NCBI GenBank assembly: GCA_902478875.1
Contig: CABSMZ010000006.1
Coordinates: 1 to 26,683, forward strand
Reading direction: 5' to 3'
Origin: an uncultured Collinsella sp.
GTDB taxonomy: Bacteria > Actinomycetota > Coriobacteriia > Coriobacteriales > Coriobacteriaceae
DNA: 26,683 bases
Positions 7,884 through 14,335 of this stretch are shown one piece after another. Within the stretch, counting starts at the first letter, position 1. The number at the start of each line of letters is the position of its first letter. The notes under the pieces are model-generated. The model ran no database searches. It was not told the DNA's origin and saw nothing but the letters and a program-made list of their open reading frames with translations. The position numbers and the translations under genes are program-made.

Positions 7884-9565
7884 TTGTACCCGTTAAGTTT
7901 ACCTACGCCTCGCGCGACCTGTGGTTCGATCCGCAGGATTTGGATATCCTCGAGGCCGATTATGCCATTTGCTCCACCGAGCGCGGAACCGAGATCGGCC
8001 TGGTCACGGCCGATCCCTTTGAGGTGCCGCAAGACGAGATCGGCCAGCCGCTCAAGCCCGTGCTGCGCGTGGCGAGCGACATCGACCTGCAGCTTGCCGA
8101 TGATCTGGCCATCCAGGGTGACGAGGCCATGGTCGATTTCCGTCGCCTGGTCAAGGAGCTCGACCTCGAAATGAAGCCGGTCGGCGTCGAGTACCTGTTT
8201 GGCGGCGAGAAGGCCGTGTTCTATTTTGCGGCCGAGGAGCGCGTCGATTTTCGTCAGCTCGTCAAGGACCTTTCCTCGGCGCTGCACATTCGCGTCGACA
8301 TGCGCCAGATCGGCGTGCGCGACGAGACCCGTTTGGTGGGCGGCTATGCCCAGTGCGGCCAGGAGCTCTGCTGCACGCGCTTTGGCGGACAGTTTGAGCC
8401 TGTCTCGATTCGCATGGCAAAAGAGCAGGATCTACCGCTTAACTCGTCCAAGATCAGCGGTGTATGCGGCCGTCTAATGTGCTGCCTGCGCTACGAGTTC
8501 GAGGCGTATAAGGACTTTAAGAGCCGCGCGCCCAAAAAGAAGACGCTTATCGATACGCCGCTTGGCAAGGCGCGTATCCAAGAATATGACACGCCGCGCG
8601 AGCAGCTGGTGCTGCGCCTGGAGAACGGCAAGGTCTTTAAGGTCAACCTGGCCGATATGACCTGCTCGGAGGGCTGCAAAAAGAAGGCAGCCGAGCAGGG
8701 TTGCAACTGCCGTCCCGACTGCGTGACGCGCGACGTGCTCGAGCGCATCGAGTCGCCCGAGATGCGCCTGGCGCTCATGGAGCTCGACCGCGAGAACGGC
8801 GTCGACGTGGGCGATGGCCTGTCGAACGCCGATCGCCTGGCGGGCATATCGATGCCCAAGCGCCGTCGTCGCGATGCCGAATCCGATGCTCGCGCCGGTC
8901 AGGGCCAGGGCGAGGGCCGTGGCCGCGGAAAAGGCCGCGGTAAGGCCGAGACACCTGAGGCCGAGGGGGCGGCCGATGGCCGTCGCCGTCGCAAGCGCGC
9001 GGGCTCGGGCGATGCTACCGAGGTTGCAGCCGCGGGCAAGAACGCCTCTCGCGAGCGCGAGGTTCAGCAGCCCCAGCAGCAGAATCGCGGCGGCGGCATG
9101 AACCCCACACGTCGCCGCCGCCGTCATCTGTCGAGCGAGGAGCGCGAGGACGCCTTCCGCGCCGCAGCTGCTCGCGAGGCCGGTGCCGCTTCCAAGGGCG
9201 CCTCGGCCTCCGATGCGCCTGTCGACAAGAGCGGCAAGTCACGTGGCGAGGAGGAGCGCGCGCCGCGTCCGCGCCGTCGCCATTCCTCGGGCGCGCAGCA
9301 GAAGCCTTCAGTGCCCTCCGTGGCCGATCAGGTCTCGGATGGCGAGGTCAAGGTCACGCGCCGTCGTCCCGGAGATGGCGGGGGAGCGGCTGCCAAGGCT
9401 TCGCATGGCGCCGCTCGCGACGAACGCGAGCCGCGCGGTGGCGAGGGCTCGACCGACCAGGGTCAAAAGCGCCGTCGCCGTCGCCGTTCCCGCAAGCCGC
9501 GCCAGGATGGTGGCGAGGGCTCGACCCCGTCTTCGTCCGCACCACAACCGCCCGCCGGTGAATAA
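7874..9565 (+). CDS. ricT: PSP1/RicT (YaaT) family protein with long basic tail
   Basis: The N-terminal approximately 290 residues match the PSP1 C-terminal domain family represented by B. subtilis YaaT/RicT, part of the Fe-S-containing Y-complex that affects RNA processing and developmental phosphorelays. Two Cys clusters are clear, CGQELCC (161-167) and CGRLMCC (198-204), and further cysteines (CSEGCKKK, CNCRPDC) follow near 265-285. From about residue 328 the protein becomes a 236-residue low-complexity tail rich in Arg, Gly, Ala and Lys (PKRRRRD, RGRGKGRGK, TRRRRRH, KRRRRRRSRK). That resembles nucleic-acid-binding tails and is absent from the roughly 275-residue Bacillus protein. The start overlaps holB by 10 nt, and holB-ricT neighbourhood is widely conserved. 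Confidence 0.88.
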   Translation: MPLVVPVKFTYASRDLWFDPQDLDILEADYAICSTERGTEIGLVTADPFEVPQDEIGQPLKPVLRVASDIDLQLADDLAIQGDEAMVDFRRLVKELDLEMKPVGVEYLFGGEKAVFYFAAEERVDFRQLVKDLSSALHIRVDMRQIGVRDETRLVGGYAQCGQELCCTRFGGQFEPVSIRMAKEQDLPLNSSKISGVCGRLMCCLRYEFEAYKDFKSRAPKKKTLIDTPLGKARIQEYDTPREQLVLRLENGKVFKVNLADMTCSEGCKKKAAEQGCNCRPDCVTRDVLERIESPEMRLALMELDRENGVDVGDGLSNADRLAGISMPKRRRRDAESDARAGQGQGEGRGRGKGRGKAETPEAEGAADGRRRRKRAGSGDATEVAAAGKNASREREVQQPQQQNRGGGMNPTRRRRRHLSSEEREDAFRAAAAREAGAASKGASASDAPVDKSGKSRGEEERAPRPRRRHSSGAQQKPSVPSVADQVSDGEVKVTRRRPGDGGGAAAKASHGAARDEREPRGGEGSTDQGQKRRRRRRSRKPRQDGGEGSTPSSSAPQPPAGE

Positions 9566-9606
9566 CGCCCGCGAGCGGATTTAACCCGCCTTGCCCCGAG
9601 CGCATC

Positions 9607-9619
9607 GGGGTATCATAGC
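9607..9619 (+). promoter_or_regulatory. Possible -10 region before comF
   Basis: GGGGTATCATAGC contains TATCAT at 9611-9616 in the same context as before tmk (6008-6020). The nearest TTG-type -35 (TTGCCC, 9591-9596) is only 14 nt away, so the -35 element is unclear. CCCCGA and TCGGGG at 9594-9610 could also form a short hairpin ending the ricT transcript. Confidence 0.3.
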
Positions 9620-9629
9620 GCCGAATCAA

Positions 9630-9663
9630 CAACCCTCCCTGCGATCGAGCGTAGGGAGGGTTG
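9630..9663 (+). promoter_or_regulatory. Hairpin covering the comF ribosome binding site
   Basis: CAACCCTCCCT (9630-9640) pairs perfectly with AGGGAGGGTTG (9653-9663) around a 12-nt loop. The right arm contains AGGGAGGG, the only strong ribosome binding site for the TTG start at 9668. In RNA the site would be fully buried in an 11-bp stem, so translation should be low unless the hairpin opens. There is no T run, so this is not a terminator. Confidence 0.65.
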
Positions 9664-9667
9664 TGTC

Positions 9668-10474
9668 TTGAAGAGCCATCTGAACATATTGAGCCGTCTG
9701 CAGAGTGCCGGTGCCCTACCGTTTGCGGACGAATTGCTACCGTTTGCCGAGCGCGCGACGTACGAGGCGCTTGAGGCATTGTCGCCAACACGATGTACCG
9801 GCTGCGAGCGCGCTGGTGCGCTTATTTGCCAAGACTGCCTGGCCGCGCTCACGCTCATCGACCCACGTCATAGCTGCACCCGATGTGGCGCCCCGTTTGG
9901 GGATTTGCTGTGCACTGAGTGTTCGGTCGAGGGCACGTCTTCGGCAATGGCGGAGGCGCTCGACCGCTGCCTGGCGTGCGCCGTCTATGCGCATCCGCTG
10001 CCGCGCATCATTAAAGCGTACAAGGATGCGGGCGAGCGACGTCTGGCTCCGTATCTGGCGGAGCTGCTCTACGACACCGCCCTGCATGCCCAGGTCGTAG
10101 CTCCCGATCGCTACGGAGGCGTGCTTTCCGGTGCGGATGCGGTGGTGTTTGTGCCTGCGACGGCGGCAGCGTTTCGGCGGCGTGGTTTTGATCATATGGA
10201 GGCTATTGCGCGCCCATTTTGCGAGCTGTCGGGTGTTCCTCTGCTCGATGCTCTCGTCAAGTACGGGCATGGCGACCAGCGCGAACTCGGTCGTGAGGAG
10301 CGCCGCGAGCGTGCCCGAGGTATGTACGAGACGGTTGAGGACGTGCACGGCCGCCGCCTGCTGCTTATCGACGACGTTATCACCACGGGTGCGACGATGG
10401 CAGCGGCTTCGGCGGAACTCAAGCGCGCCGGTGCCACGGCCGTTGATGGCCTCGCTATCGCACGCGTTTGGTAG
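9668..10474 (+). CDS. comF: ComF family phosphoribosyltransferase-like protein
   Basis: This is a ComFC-type protein (268 aa), a family needed for natural transformation in several bacteria and built on a phosphoribosyltransferase fold. An N-terminal zinc site is visible (Cys43-x2-Cys46, then CQDC, CTRCG and CTEC). The PRPP-binding motif LLLIDDVITTGAT lies at 232-244. RRRGFDHMEAIAR and the GREERRERARGMYE segment are family hallmarks. The start is TTG at 9668, with AGGGAGGG 7 nt upstream inside a hairpin (9630-9663). The TTG start and the masked ribosome site both suggest tight translational control. No other competence genes are visible nearby, so competence function is inferred only from family. 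Confidence 0.92.
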   Translation: MKSHLNILSRLQSAGALPFADELLPFAERATYEALEALSPTRCTGCERAGALICQDCLAALTLIDPRHSCTRCGAPFGDLLCTECSVEGTSSAMAEALDRCLACAVYAHPLPRIIKAYKDAGERRLAPYLAELLYDTALHAQVVAPDRYGGVLSGADAVVFVPATAAAFRRRGFDHMEAIARPFCELSGVPLLDALVKYGHGDQRELGREERRERARGMYETVEDVHGRRLLLIDDVITTGATMAAASAELKRAGATAVDGLAIARVW

Positions 10475-10485
10475 GGGTGGTTCAG

Positions 10486-11595
10486 ATGGCAATAAAGATC
10501 GGGCAGCGTGGCAAGCCTGCAAGCGAGCAGCTGGCTGCTTCCGTAATTCTGACGGGCGCCTCGGCGCTACGCATGATGCGCGCCGAGCGCCGACAAATGG
10601 GTTACATCAGCTGGAGGGACCTCAGTCCCGATGAAGAGTGCCGTGTGCTGCGCGCGTCGTCGCCCTCGATCGAGGACATCTATCTTCCCGACTTGGTGCG
10701 GATTGGGGCCGCAAGCGGCGAGGTGCAAGAAGATCTTTGCTTGCTGGTGGGATCTGCGGCGCAGCGCCGCCGCATGCCTGGCGTGGGCTGGTCCGTATGC
10801 TCTGGGTTGCCCGCCGGCTCGATTCTAGAGGTGGAACCGGGGGTGTACAGTCTATCTCCCGAGGCCCTTTGTGTTGTCGTCGCGCGCGAGGTCGGCTGCA
10901 TCCAGGCGTTTGCCCTGGCCCAGGAACTGTGCTCTAAGATTTCACTGAGCGACTGCGGGAAGTATCTGCCTCCCTACACCTCGCCTGTCGTGAACAAATT
11001 GGCAAAGGACAAAGACCAGCCGCCAGATGTCGGTTACTTTGAGGTCGAGTCCGTGCTGACACCCGATTGCCTGGTAGATTACCTCGCGGCATGCAAGGGG
11101 AATGTGGCCAAACAGCTGCTGCGCCTGTGTCCCTACCTGTCAGAAAATCTGCGCTCGCCCATGGAGTGCATCATGCTCGCTCTGTTTTCGCTTCCGTTTT
11201 CCTATGGCGGATTTGCCTGCGGTCCCTTTAAGACCGACTACAAGATCGAGTTCGATGACCGTGCGCAGGCAATCTCGGGGATGCCGCATGCAGTTTGCGA
11301 TGCGTATCAGGAAGCAGCCCAGTTTGACCTGGAATACAACGGTGAGCTGGGTCATTCCTCCCGGAGGGGACGTATCCATGATGAAAAACGCAACACGGGC
11401 TTGATTACTATGGGAATCGAGGTCGCGACGGTCAACAACGAAATGCTCCGCGACATGGAAGCGATGGAAGCGCTCGCATGGCGCATCCACCAGCGTATGG
11501 GTAAGCGATATCAGAATCGCGTAGAGGCTCGTCGAAAGAGGCAAGATGCTCTGCTGAATACGCTCCGAGCGTGCTTTGGGCTCAAGCCAGCGTAA
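10486..11595 (+). CDS. Uncharacterised protein with nuclease-like (DUF559/Vsr-like) C-terminal motif
   Basis: The 369-aa product is not a family I can name with certainty. The C-terminal part resembles small PD-(D/E)XK nucleases of the DUF559/Vsr kind: Asp281 and Glu283 in FDLEYNG, His290, then HDEKR with Asp299 and Arg302, Leu306, MGIEV near 309-313, and a following helix. The N-terminal 270 residues contain many Cys (for example CGKYLPPYTS, CPYLSENLRSPMEC), but no clear helix-turn-helix or membrane segment. Base composition is lower in GC than in its neighbours. ATG at 10486 is chosen because AGGGGTGG lies upstream; GTG 10477 is possible. It starts 11 nt after comF and is followed directly by an inverted-repeat element, which suggests an acquired gene. 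Confidence 0.72.
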   Translation: MAIKIGQRGKPASEQLAASVILTGASALRMMRAERRQMGYISWRDLSPDEECRVLRASSPSIEDIYLPDLVRIGAASGEVQEDLCLLVGSAAQRRRMPGVGWSVCSGLPAGSILEVEPGVYSLSPEALCVVVAREVGCIQAFALAQELCSKISLSDCGKYLPPYTSPVVNKLAKDKDQPPDVGYFEVESVLTPDCLVDYLAACKGNVAKQLLRLCPYLSENLRSPMECIMLALFSLPFSYGGFACGPFKTDYKIEFDDRAQAISGMPHAVCDAYQEAAQFDLEYNGELGHSSRRGRIHDEKRNTGLITMGIEVATVNNEMLRDMEAMEALAWRIHQRMGKRYQNRVEARRKRQDALLNTLRACFGLKPA

Positions 11596-11629
11596 AACTA
11601 CGGCTTTATAGGGGGTCTGTTTATATGCT

Positions 11630-11848
11630 CTGTGCAAAAAACGGCAAATATGAGTACTGTTACTAGATTAGTGACAGCAAAAACAAAGAAACTTGGGCCG
11701 AAAATCTGGATTCAGCGAAGAGATAGTAAACGAATGTGGAATATCTTGGCGCCAAGCAGGCTGTGCGGAACTCAAAAAGGGCTCGTGAGGCGGTAATACG
11801 CTGCTACTAAATTGGTGACAGTACTCATATTTGCCGTTTTTTGCACAG
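11630..11848. mobile_element. MITE-like element with 43-bp terminal inverted repeats
   Basis: The sequence at 11630-11660 (starting CTGTGCAAAAAACGGC) is repeated perfectly for 31 bp in inverted orientation at 11818-11848. The match continues with four mismatches to 43 bp (11630-11672 and 11806-11848). The 133-bp interior has no meaningful ORF and is AT-richer than the surroundings; it contains the palindrome CTTGGCGCCAAG at 11745-11756. No clear target-site duplication was seen. The size, non-coding interior and long terminal repeats fit a miniature inverted-repeat transposable element moved in trans, or a remnant of an IS. A single giant hairpin with a regulatory role is an alternative. Confidence 0.75.
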
Positions 11849-11866
11849 GGCGCCCTGAGACGGGTG

Positions 11867-11897
11867 CCCCGGAGCTCCCCGTGGGGGAGCTCCGGGC
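11867..11897. repeat. GC-rich stem-loop
   Basis: CCCGGAGCTCCCC (11868-11880) pairs over 13 bp with GGGGAGCTCCGGG (11884-11896) around a 3-nt loop. No T run follows. The hairpin may stop transcripts arriving from the nuclease-like gene or from the repeat element, but the evidence for termination is incomplete. Confidence 0.45.
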
Positions 11898-11968
11898 TTC
11901 ATGGGGGCACGAATAGCCCGCTCCGACCTGCGAAATCTGTACTCGCGATGCGAATGACGCCCCTAACC

Positions 11969-11997
11969 TTAAACTTTAGCTTGAACTTAGCTATAAT
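11969..11997 (+). promoter_or_regulatory. Promoter for the 12004-12270 RNA segment
   Basis: A perfect TATAAT at 11992-11997 lies 17 nt after TTAAAC (11969-11974, a weak -35 match). The AT-rich stretch 11964-11997 stands out in this GC-rich genome. Predicted transcription would begin around 12003-12005, exactly where the left arm of the long closing stem begins, and more than 300 nt before the lipoprotein start. Confidence 0.65.
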
Positions 11998-12003
11998 GCG
12001 CTT

Positions 12004-12270
12004 CGTTCCTACCAGGCTGTGGTTGCGGACGGACGAAATGCCCGTCCTAGTCCAAGACAGACGCGGTCAAAGGGATCCACGTAAGCGACCGCGTGCGCGC
12101 GGCGCGATCATGGCGCGTCCTAGATGTAAGCCGCACCGTCCGTTCTACTTTCTTTGGGGCAATACCGCCTCGCGGGCGAGCGGGTCAGTCGTGAAGGTGG
12201 CTGCGGCCTCCCGAGCAAACACCCCGGTGCGCAAGTGTGGGGTCAAATACCAGGTCAGCTGGTGGGAACA
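12004..12270 (+). ncRNA. Candidate structured non-coding RNA (possibly raiA-type)
   Basis: GTTCCTACCAGGCTG (12005-12019) pairs with CAGCTGGTGGGAAC (12256-12269) in a 14-bp stem with a single bulged G and one G-U pair, closing the whole approximately 266-nt segment. Inside are a 9-bp hairpin with a 2-nt bulge (12027-12035 with 12043-12053, loop AAATGCC) and a perfect 8-bp stem (ACGCGGTC 12061-12068 with GACCGCGT 12087-12094). A short hairpin (CTCG/CGAG near 12169-12180) and ACCCC/GGGGT (12221-12225 with 12239-12243) follow. The predicted start lies directly downstream of TATAAT. The signatures of RNase P RNA, tmRNA and SRP RNA were not seen. Its position two genes upstream of hpf/raiA makes the raiA RNA family a reasonable but untested guess. 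It may also act as the leader of the lipoprotein mRNA. Confidence 0.55.
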
Positions 12271-12328
12271 ATCTGATATTCCGCGCAACGCACGGATCGT
12301 ATACGACACAGAAGGCAGGGTAGTGGAC

Positions 12329-13354
12329 ATGGTGAGGGGCAGCTTGATGCACGCGGCTCGGTTAGGTGCTGGGACCGCAGCGGTCATCGCCGTTTTGGGC
12401 CTGAGCGGATGCGCGTTCAACCCGCTGTCTACGTTCACGACTCCCACGATCGACCAGATCGAGTACGAGACCGTCACGCCGGCGGTGTCGGACGATGCCC
12501 TGGTCACTCCCGGAACCCTGACGGTCGCCCTCGATACTTCCGATGCGCCGCAGGCCATGCAGGACGCCGACGGCGAGCTCACGGGGTATGCGGTTGACGC
12601 CGCCCGCGCCCTCGCAAGCCGCATGGGCCTTAAGGTCGCCTTTGTCGATGCGTCCTCGGCAGGTTCCGCGCTCGGCGACAAAAAGGCCGATATCTTTATC
12701 GGCGAGATTAACTCCACGGACGGGGACATTAGCTCGCTCGGCACCTGCCTGTACGATGCCACTTCCGTGTTCGGTAAAACCAGCGATGGTGGGTCGCCAA
12801 GCGTTTCCACCGATACCCTTAACACGTCTACTCTGGGTGTCCAGATGTCCTCGGCCTCGCAGGAGGCGCTTGCTAAGCAGAGCATCACCGCCAACCAAAA
12901 GACCTACTCCAACATCAACGAGTGCTTTGAGGCGCTCGAGTCTGGCGAGGTCGACTATGTGATCTGCGACTCCACAGCCGGCGGCTATCTTGCACGCCTG
13001 ATGAGCGAGGTCTCCTATGTCGGTGCGCTCGAGGCGCCCTCGACGCTTGGTGTTGCGGGCCTGTCGTCCAATGACGAACTGTGCCGTGCCGTGAGTGATG
13101 CCCTCGACGACATCACGGTCGACGGCACGCTCGAGGCGGTTCACTGCGTCTGGTACGGCCAGATTCCCTACGACCTCACCACTAAGACGGTTTCGGGCGC
13201 TAACGTGCAGCCGGGCGACTCTGAGTCCAGTGAGACCACGTCCTCCGGCAGCGAGTCCTCCGATTCCAACAATGAGACCGCATCCTCCGAAGACAAATCG
13301 TCCAGCCAGGAAGACACCATCACCGACGACGACATTAACAAGCTTAATAGCTAG
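12329..13354 (+). CDS. Solute-binding-protein-like lipoprotein (SBP_bac_3 type)
   Basis: A lipoprotein signal is clear: basic start MVRGSLMHAARLG, a hydrophobic stretch, then the lipobox LSGC with Cys28. The mature part has the pattern of family 3 amino-acid/opine-binding proteins: LTVALDTSDAPQ, a DGELTGYAVDAARALASRMG segment, DKKADIFIGE, a hinge-like strand (LGVQMSSASQEAL) and EALESGEVDYVICD. The C-terminus is a Ser/Thr/Glu/Asp-rich tail of about 50 residues, unusual for the family. No permease or ATPase gene is adjacent, so it may be an orphan receptor or use a distant transporter. ATG 12329 or GTG 12323 are both possible, with GAAGG at 12311-12315 favouring the GTG. The upstream open frame is attributed to the structured RNA, not to protein. 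Confidence 0.82.
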   Translation: MVRGSLMHAARLGAGTAAVIAVLGLSGCAFNPLSTFTTPTIDQIEYETVTPAVSDDALVTPGTLTVALDTSDAPQAMQDADGELTGYAVDAARALASRMGLKVAFVDASSAGSALGDKKADIFIGEINSTDGDISSLGTCLYDATSVFGKTSDGGSPSVSTDTLNTSTLGVQMSSASQEALAKQSITANQKTYSNINECFEALESGEVDYVICDSTAGGYLARLMSEVSYVGALEAPSTLGVAGLSSNDELCRAVSDALDDITVDGTLEAVHCVWYGQIPYDLTTKTVSGANVQPGDSESSETTSSGSESSDSNNETASSEDKSSSQEDTITDDDINKLNS

Positions 13355-13363
13355 TTATTGCTA

Positions 13364-13399
13364 GGGGTGGTGTCTCCTATGCGCTAGGAGAGATGCCCC
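13364..13399 (+). other. Stem-loop after the lipoprotein gene
   Basis: GGGG at 13364-13367 pairs with CCCC at 13396-13399, and TCTCCT (13373-13378) pairs with AGGAGA (13386-13391) around ATGCGCT. No T tract follows. It may protect the 3' end of the lipoprotein mRNA upstream of the true terminator at 13421. Confidence 0.45.
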
Positions 13400-13420
13400 T
13401 TCACGGTTTCAACACGCACT

Positions 13421-13454
13421 GCCGGGCTTCCCCAATAGGGGAGCCCGGCTTTTT
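13421..13454 (+). terminator. Rho-independent terminator after the lipoprotein gene
   Basis: GCCGGGCTTCCCC (13421-13433) pairs with GGGGAGCCCGGC (13438-13449) with one bulge, loop AATA, followed by five T (13450-13454). It separates the lipoprotein unit from hpf. Confidence 0.9.
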
Positions 13455-13671
13455 CATCTCTATAAAACCAGCAGGTCAAAGCCAATTTTCGGGACCAAAT
13501 ACAAAGTCGCCGGCTCCCTCCTATAGCGCACTTTGCCACAGAAAAGTGCGAGACTTCGGTATGCGGTATCAAGCAATCGTTATTCGGGTCTTTGGGAATC
13601 CGCGTGATTAAATGCACGGCAATGGGTACATAGCCAGTACAGTAAGTCCCCGAGGCAGATTGGAGCCACGT
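13455..13671 (+). promoter_or_regulatory. Leader/promoter region of hpf
   Basis: This gene-free stretch, 317 nt counted from the lipoprotein stop, contains a perfect 8-bp stem (CGCACTTT 13527-13534 with AAAGTGCG 13543-13550, 8-nt loop). I found no convincing -35/-10 pair; TATAGC at 13522-13527 is the best -10-like string. The ribosome site TGGAG lies at about 13661-13665 before the ATG at 13672. Confidence 0.35.
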
Positions 13672-14256
13672 ATGGATATCAAGGTTTCTGGACGCAAGAC
13701 GACGGTAACCGATGCTCTGCGTGCGCATGTGGATGAGAAGATCGGCGAGGCGCTCAAGGTTTTCGATATCGAGCCCATGACGGTCGACGTTGTACTTCGC
13801 TATGAGAAGAACCCCTCGAACCCCAACCCGGCAATCGTCGAGGTTACGGTTCGTGCCCGCGGTTCGGTGATTCGCGTTGCCGAGCACGGTGCAGATATGT
13901 ACGCCGCCATCGACCTCTCCGCCGATAAGGTCACCCGCCAGCTGCGCAAGTTCAAGACCAAGGTCGTGGACAACCGCCAGGGCGGTGCCAGCGCCGCGGA
14001 TGTCGCACCGGTCGAGCGCGTCGAGGATCTGGCCGACCTGCTGCTGCCCGAGGAGGAGGACGACCTGCTCGTCCGCGAGAAGGTCATCGATGTCACCCCG
14101 ATGACTGAGGAGCAGGCGCTGGTGCAGACCGATCTGCTGGGCCACGACTTCTACGTGTTTGAGAACGCGACGACTGGTCTCATCAATGTGGTGTATCACC
14201 GTAAGAATGGTGGATATGGCATCATCAAGCCCCGCATCGAAACACTTGACGAGTAA
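13672..14256 (+). CDS. hpf: Ribosome hibernation promoting factor, long form (RaiA/HPF)
   Basis: Long HPF binds the 30S subunit and pairs ribosomes into inactive 100S dimers in stationary phase. The 194 residues comprise an N-terminal S30AE/RaiA domain (MDIKVSGRKTTVTDALRAHV, with VRARGSVIRVAEHGADMYAAIDLSADKVTRQLRK), an acidic linker (LLPEEEDDLL) and the C-terminal dimerisation domain (EALVQTDLLGHDFYVFENATTGLINVVYHRKNGGYGIIKP type). ATG 13672 is chosen because TGGAG lies just upstream and homologous proteins start at MDIKV; the frame is open 20 codons further upstream but without support. Two stem-loops follow the gene. Growth-phase control is expected from the family. Confidence 0.95.
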   Translation: MDIKVSGRKTTVTDALRAHVDEKIGEALKVFDIEPMTVDVVLRYEKNPSNPNPAIVEVTVRARGSVIRVAEHGADMYAAIDLSADKVTRQLRKFKTKVVDNRQGGASAADVAPVERVEDLADLLLPEEEDDLLVREKVIDVTPMTEEQALVQTDLLGHDFYVFENATTGLINVVYHRKNGGYGIIKPRIETLDE

Positions 14257-14260
14257 AATA

Positions 14261-14317
14261 CGTTAACTTGCATGAGTTAACGGTTGGCGGCCATCCCATG
14301 CGGGTGGCCGCCTTTTT
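14261..14317 (+). terminator. Double stem-loop terminator after hpf
   Basis: First stem: CGTTAACT (14261-14268) with AGTTAACG (14275-14282), perfect, loop TGCATG. Second stem: GGCGGCCATCCC (14286-14297) with GGGTGGCCGCC (14302-14312), one bulge, followed by five T (14313-14317). The second is the terminator proper. Confidence 0.88.
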
Positions 14318-14335
14318 ACGTAAGGAGTCGCTTTG

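Noticed and set aside
11867..11897. Treating the GGAGCTCC hairpin as a full Rho-independent terminator
   Set aside because: The 13-bp stem is strong, but no T tract follows on either strand, so it is listed only as a stem-loop.
12004..12270. Identification of the structured segment as RNase P RNA, tmRNA or SRP RNA
   Set aside because: The conserved P4-type sequence of RNase P RNA, the T-arm/CCA end of tmRNA and the SRP tetraloop helix were not found.
11831..12328. N-terminal extension of the lipoprotein by 166 codons
   Set aside because: The extension begins inside the right terminal repeat of the MITE-like element and would place the signal peptide in the middle of the protein. It also overlaps a TATAAT promoter and the stem-closed RNA segment. 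The lipobox start at 12329 (or GTG 12323) is far better.
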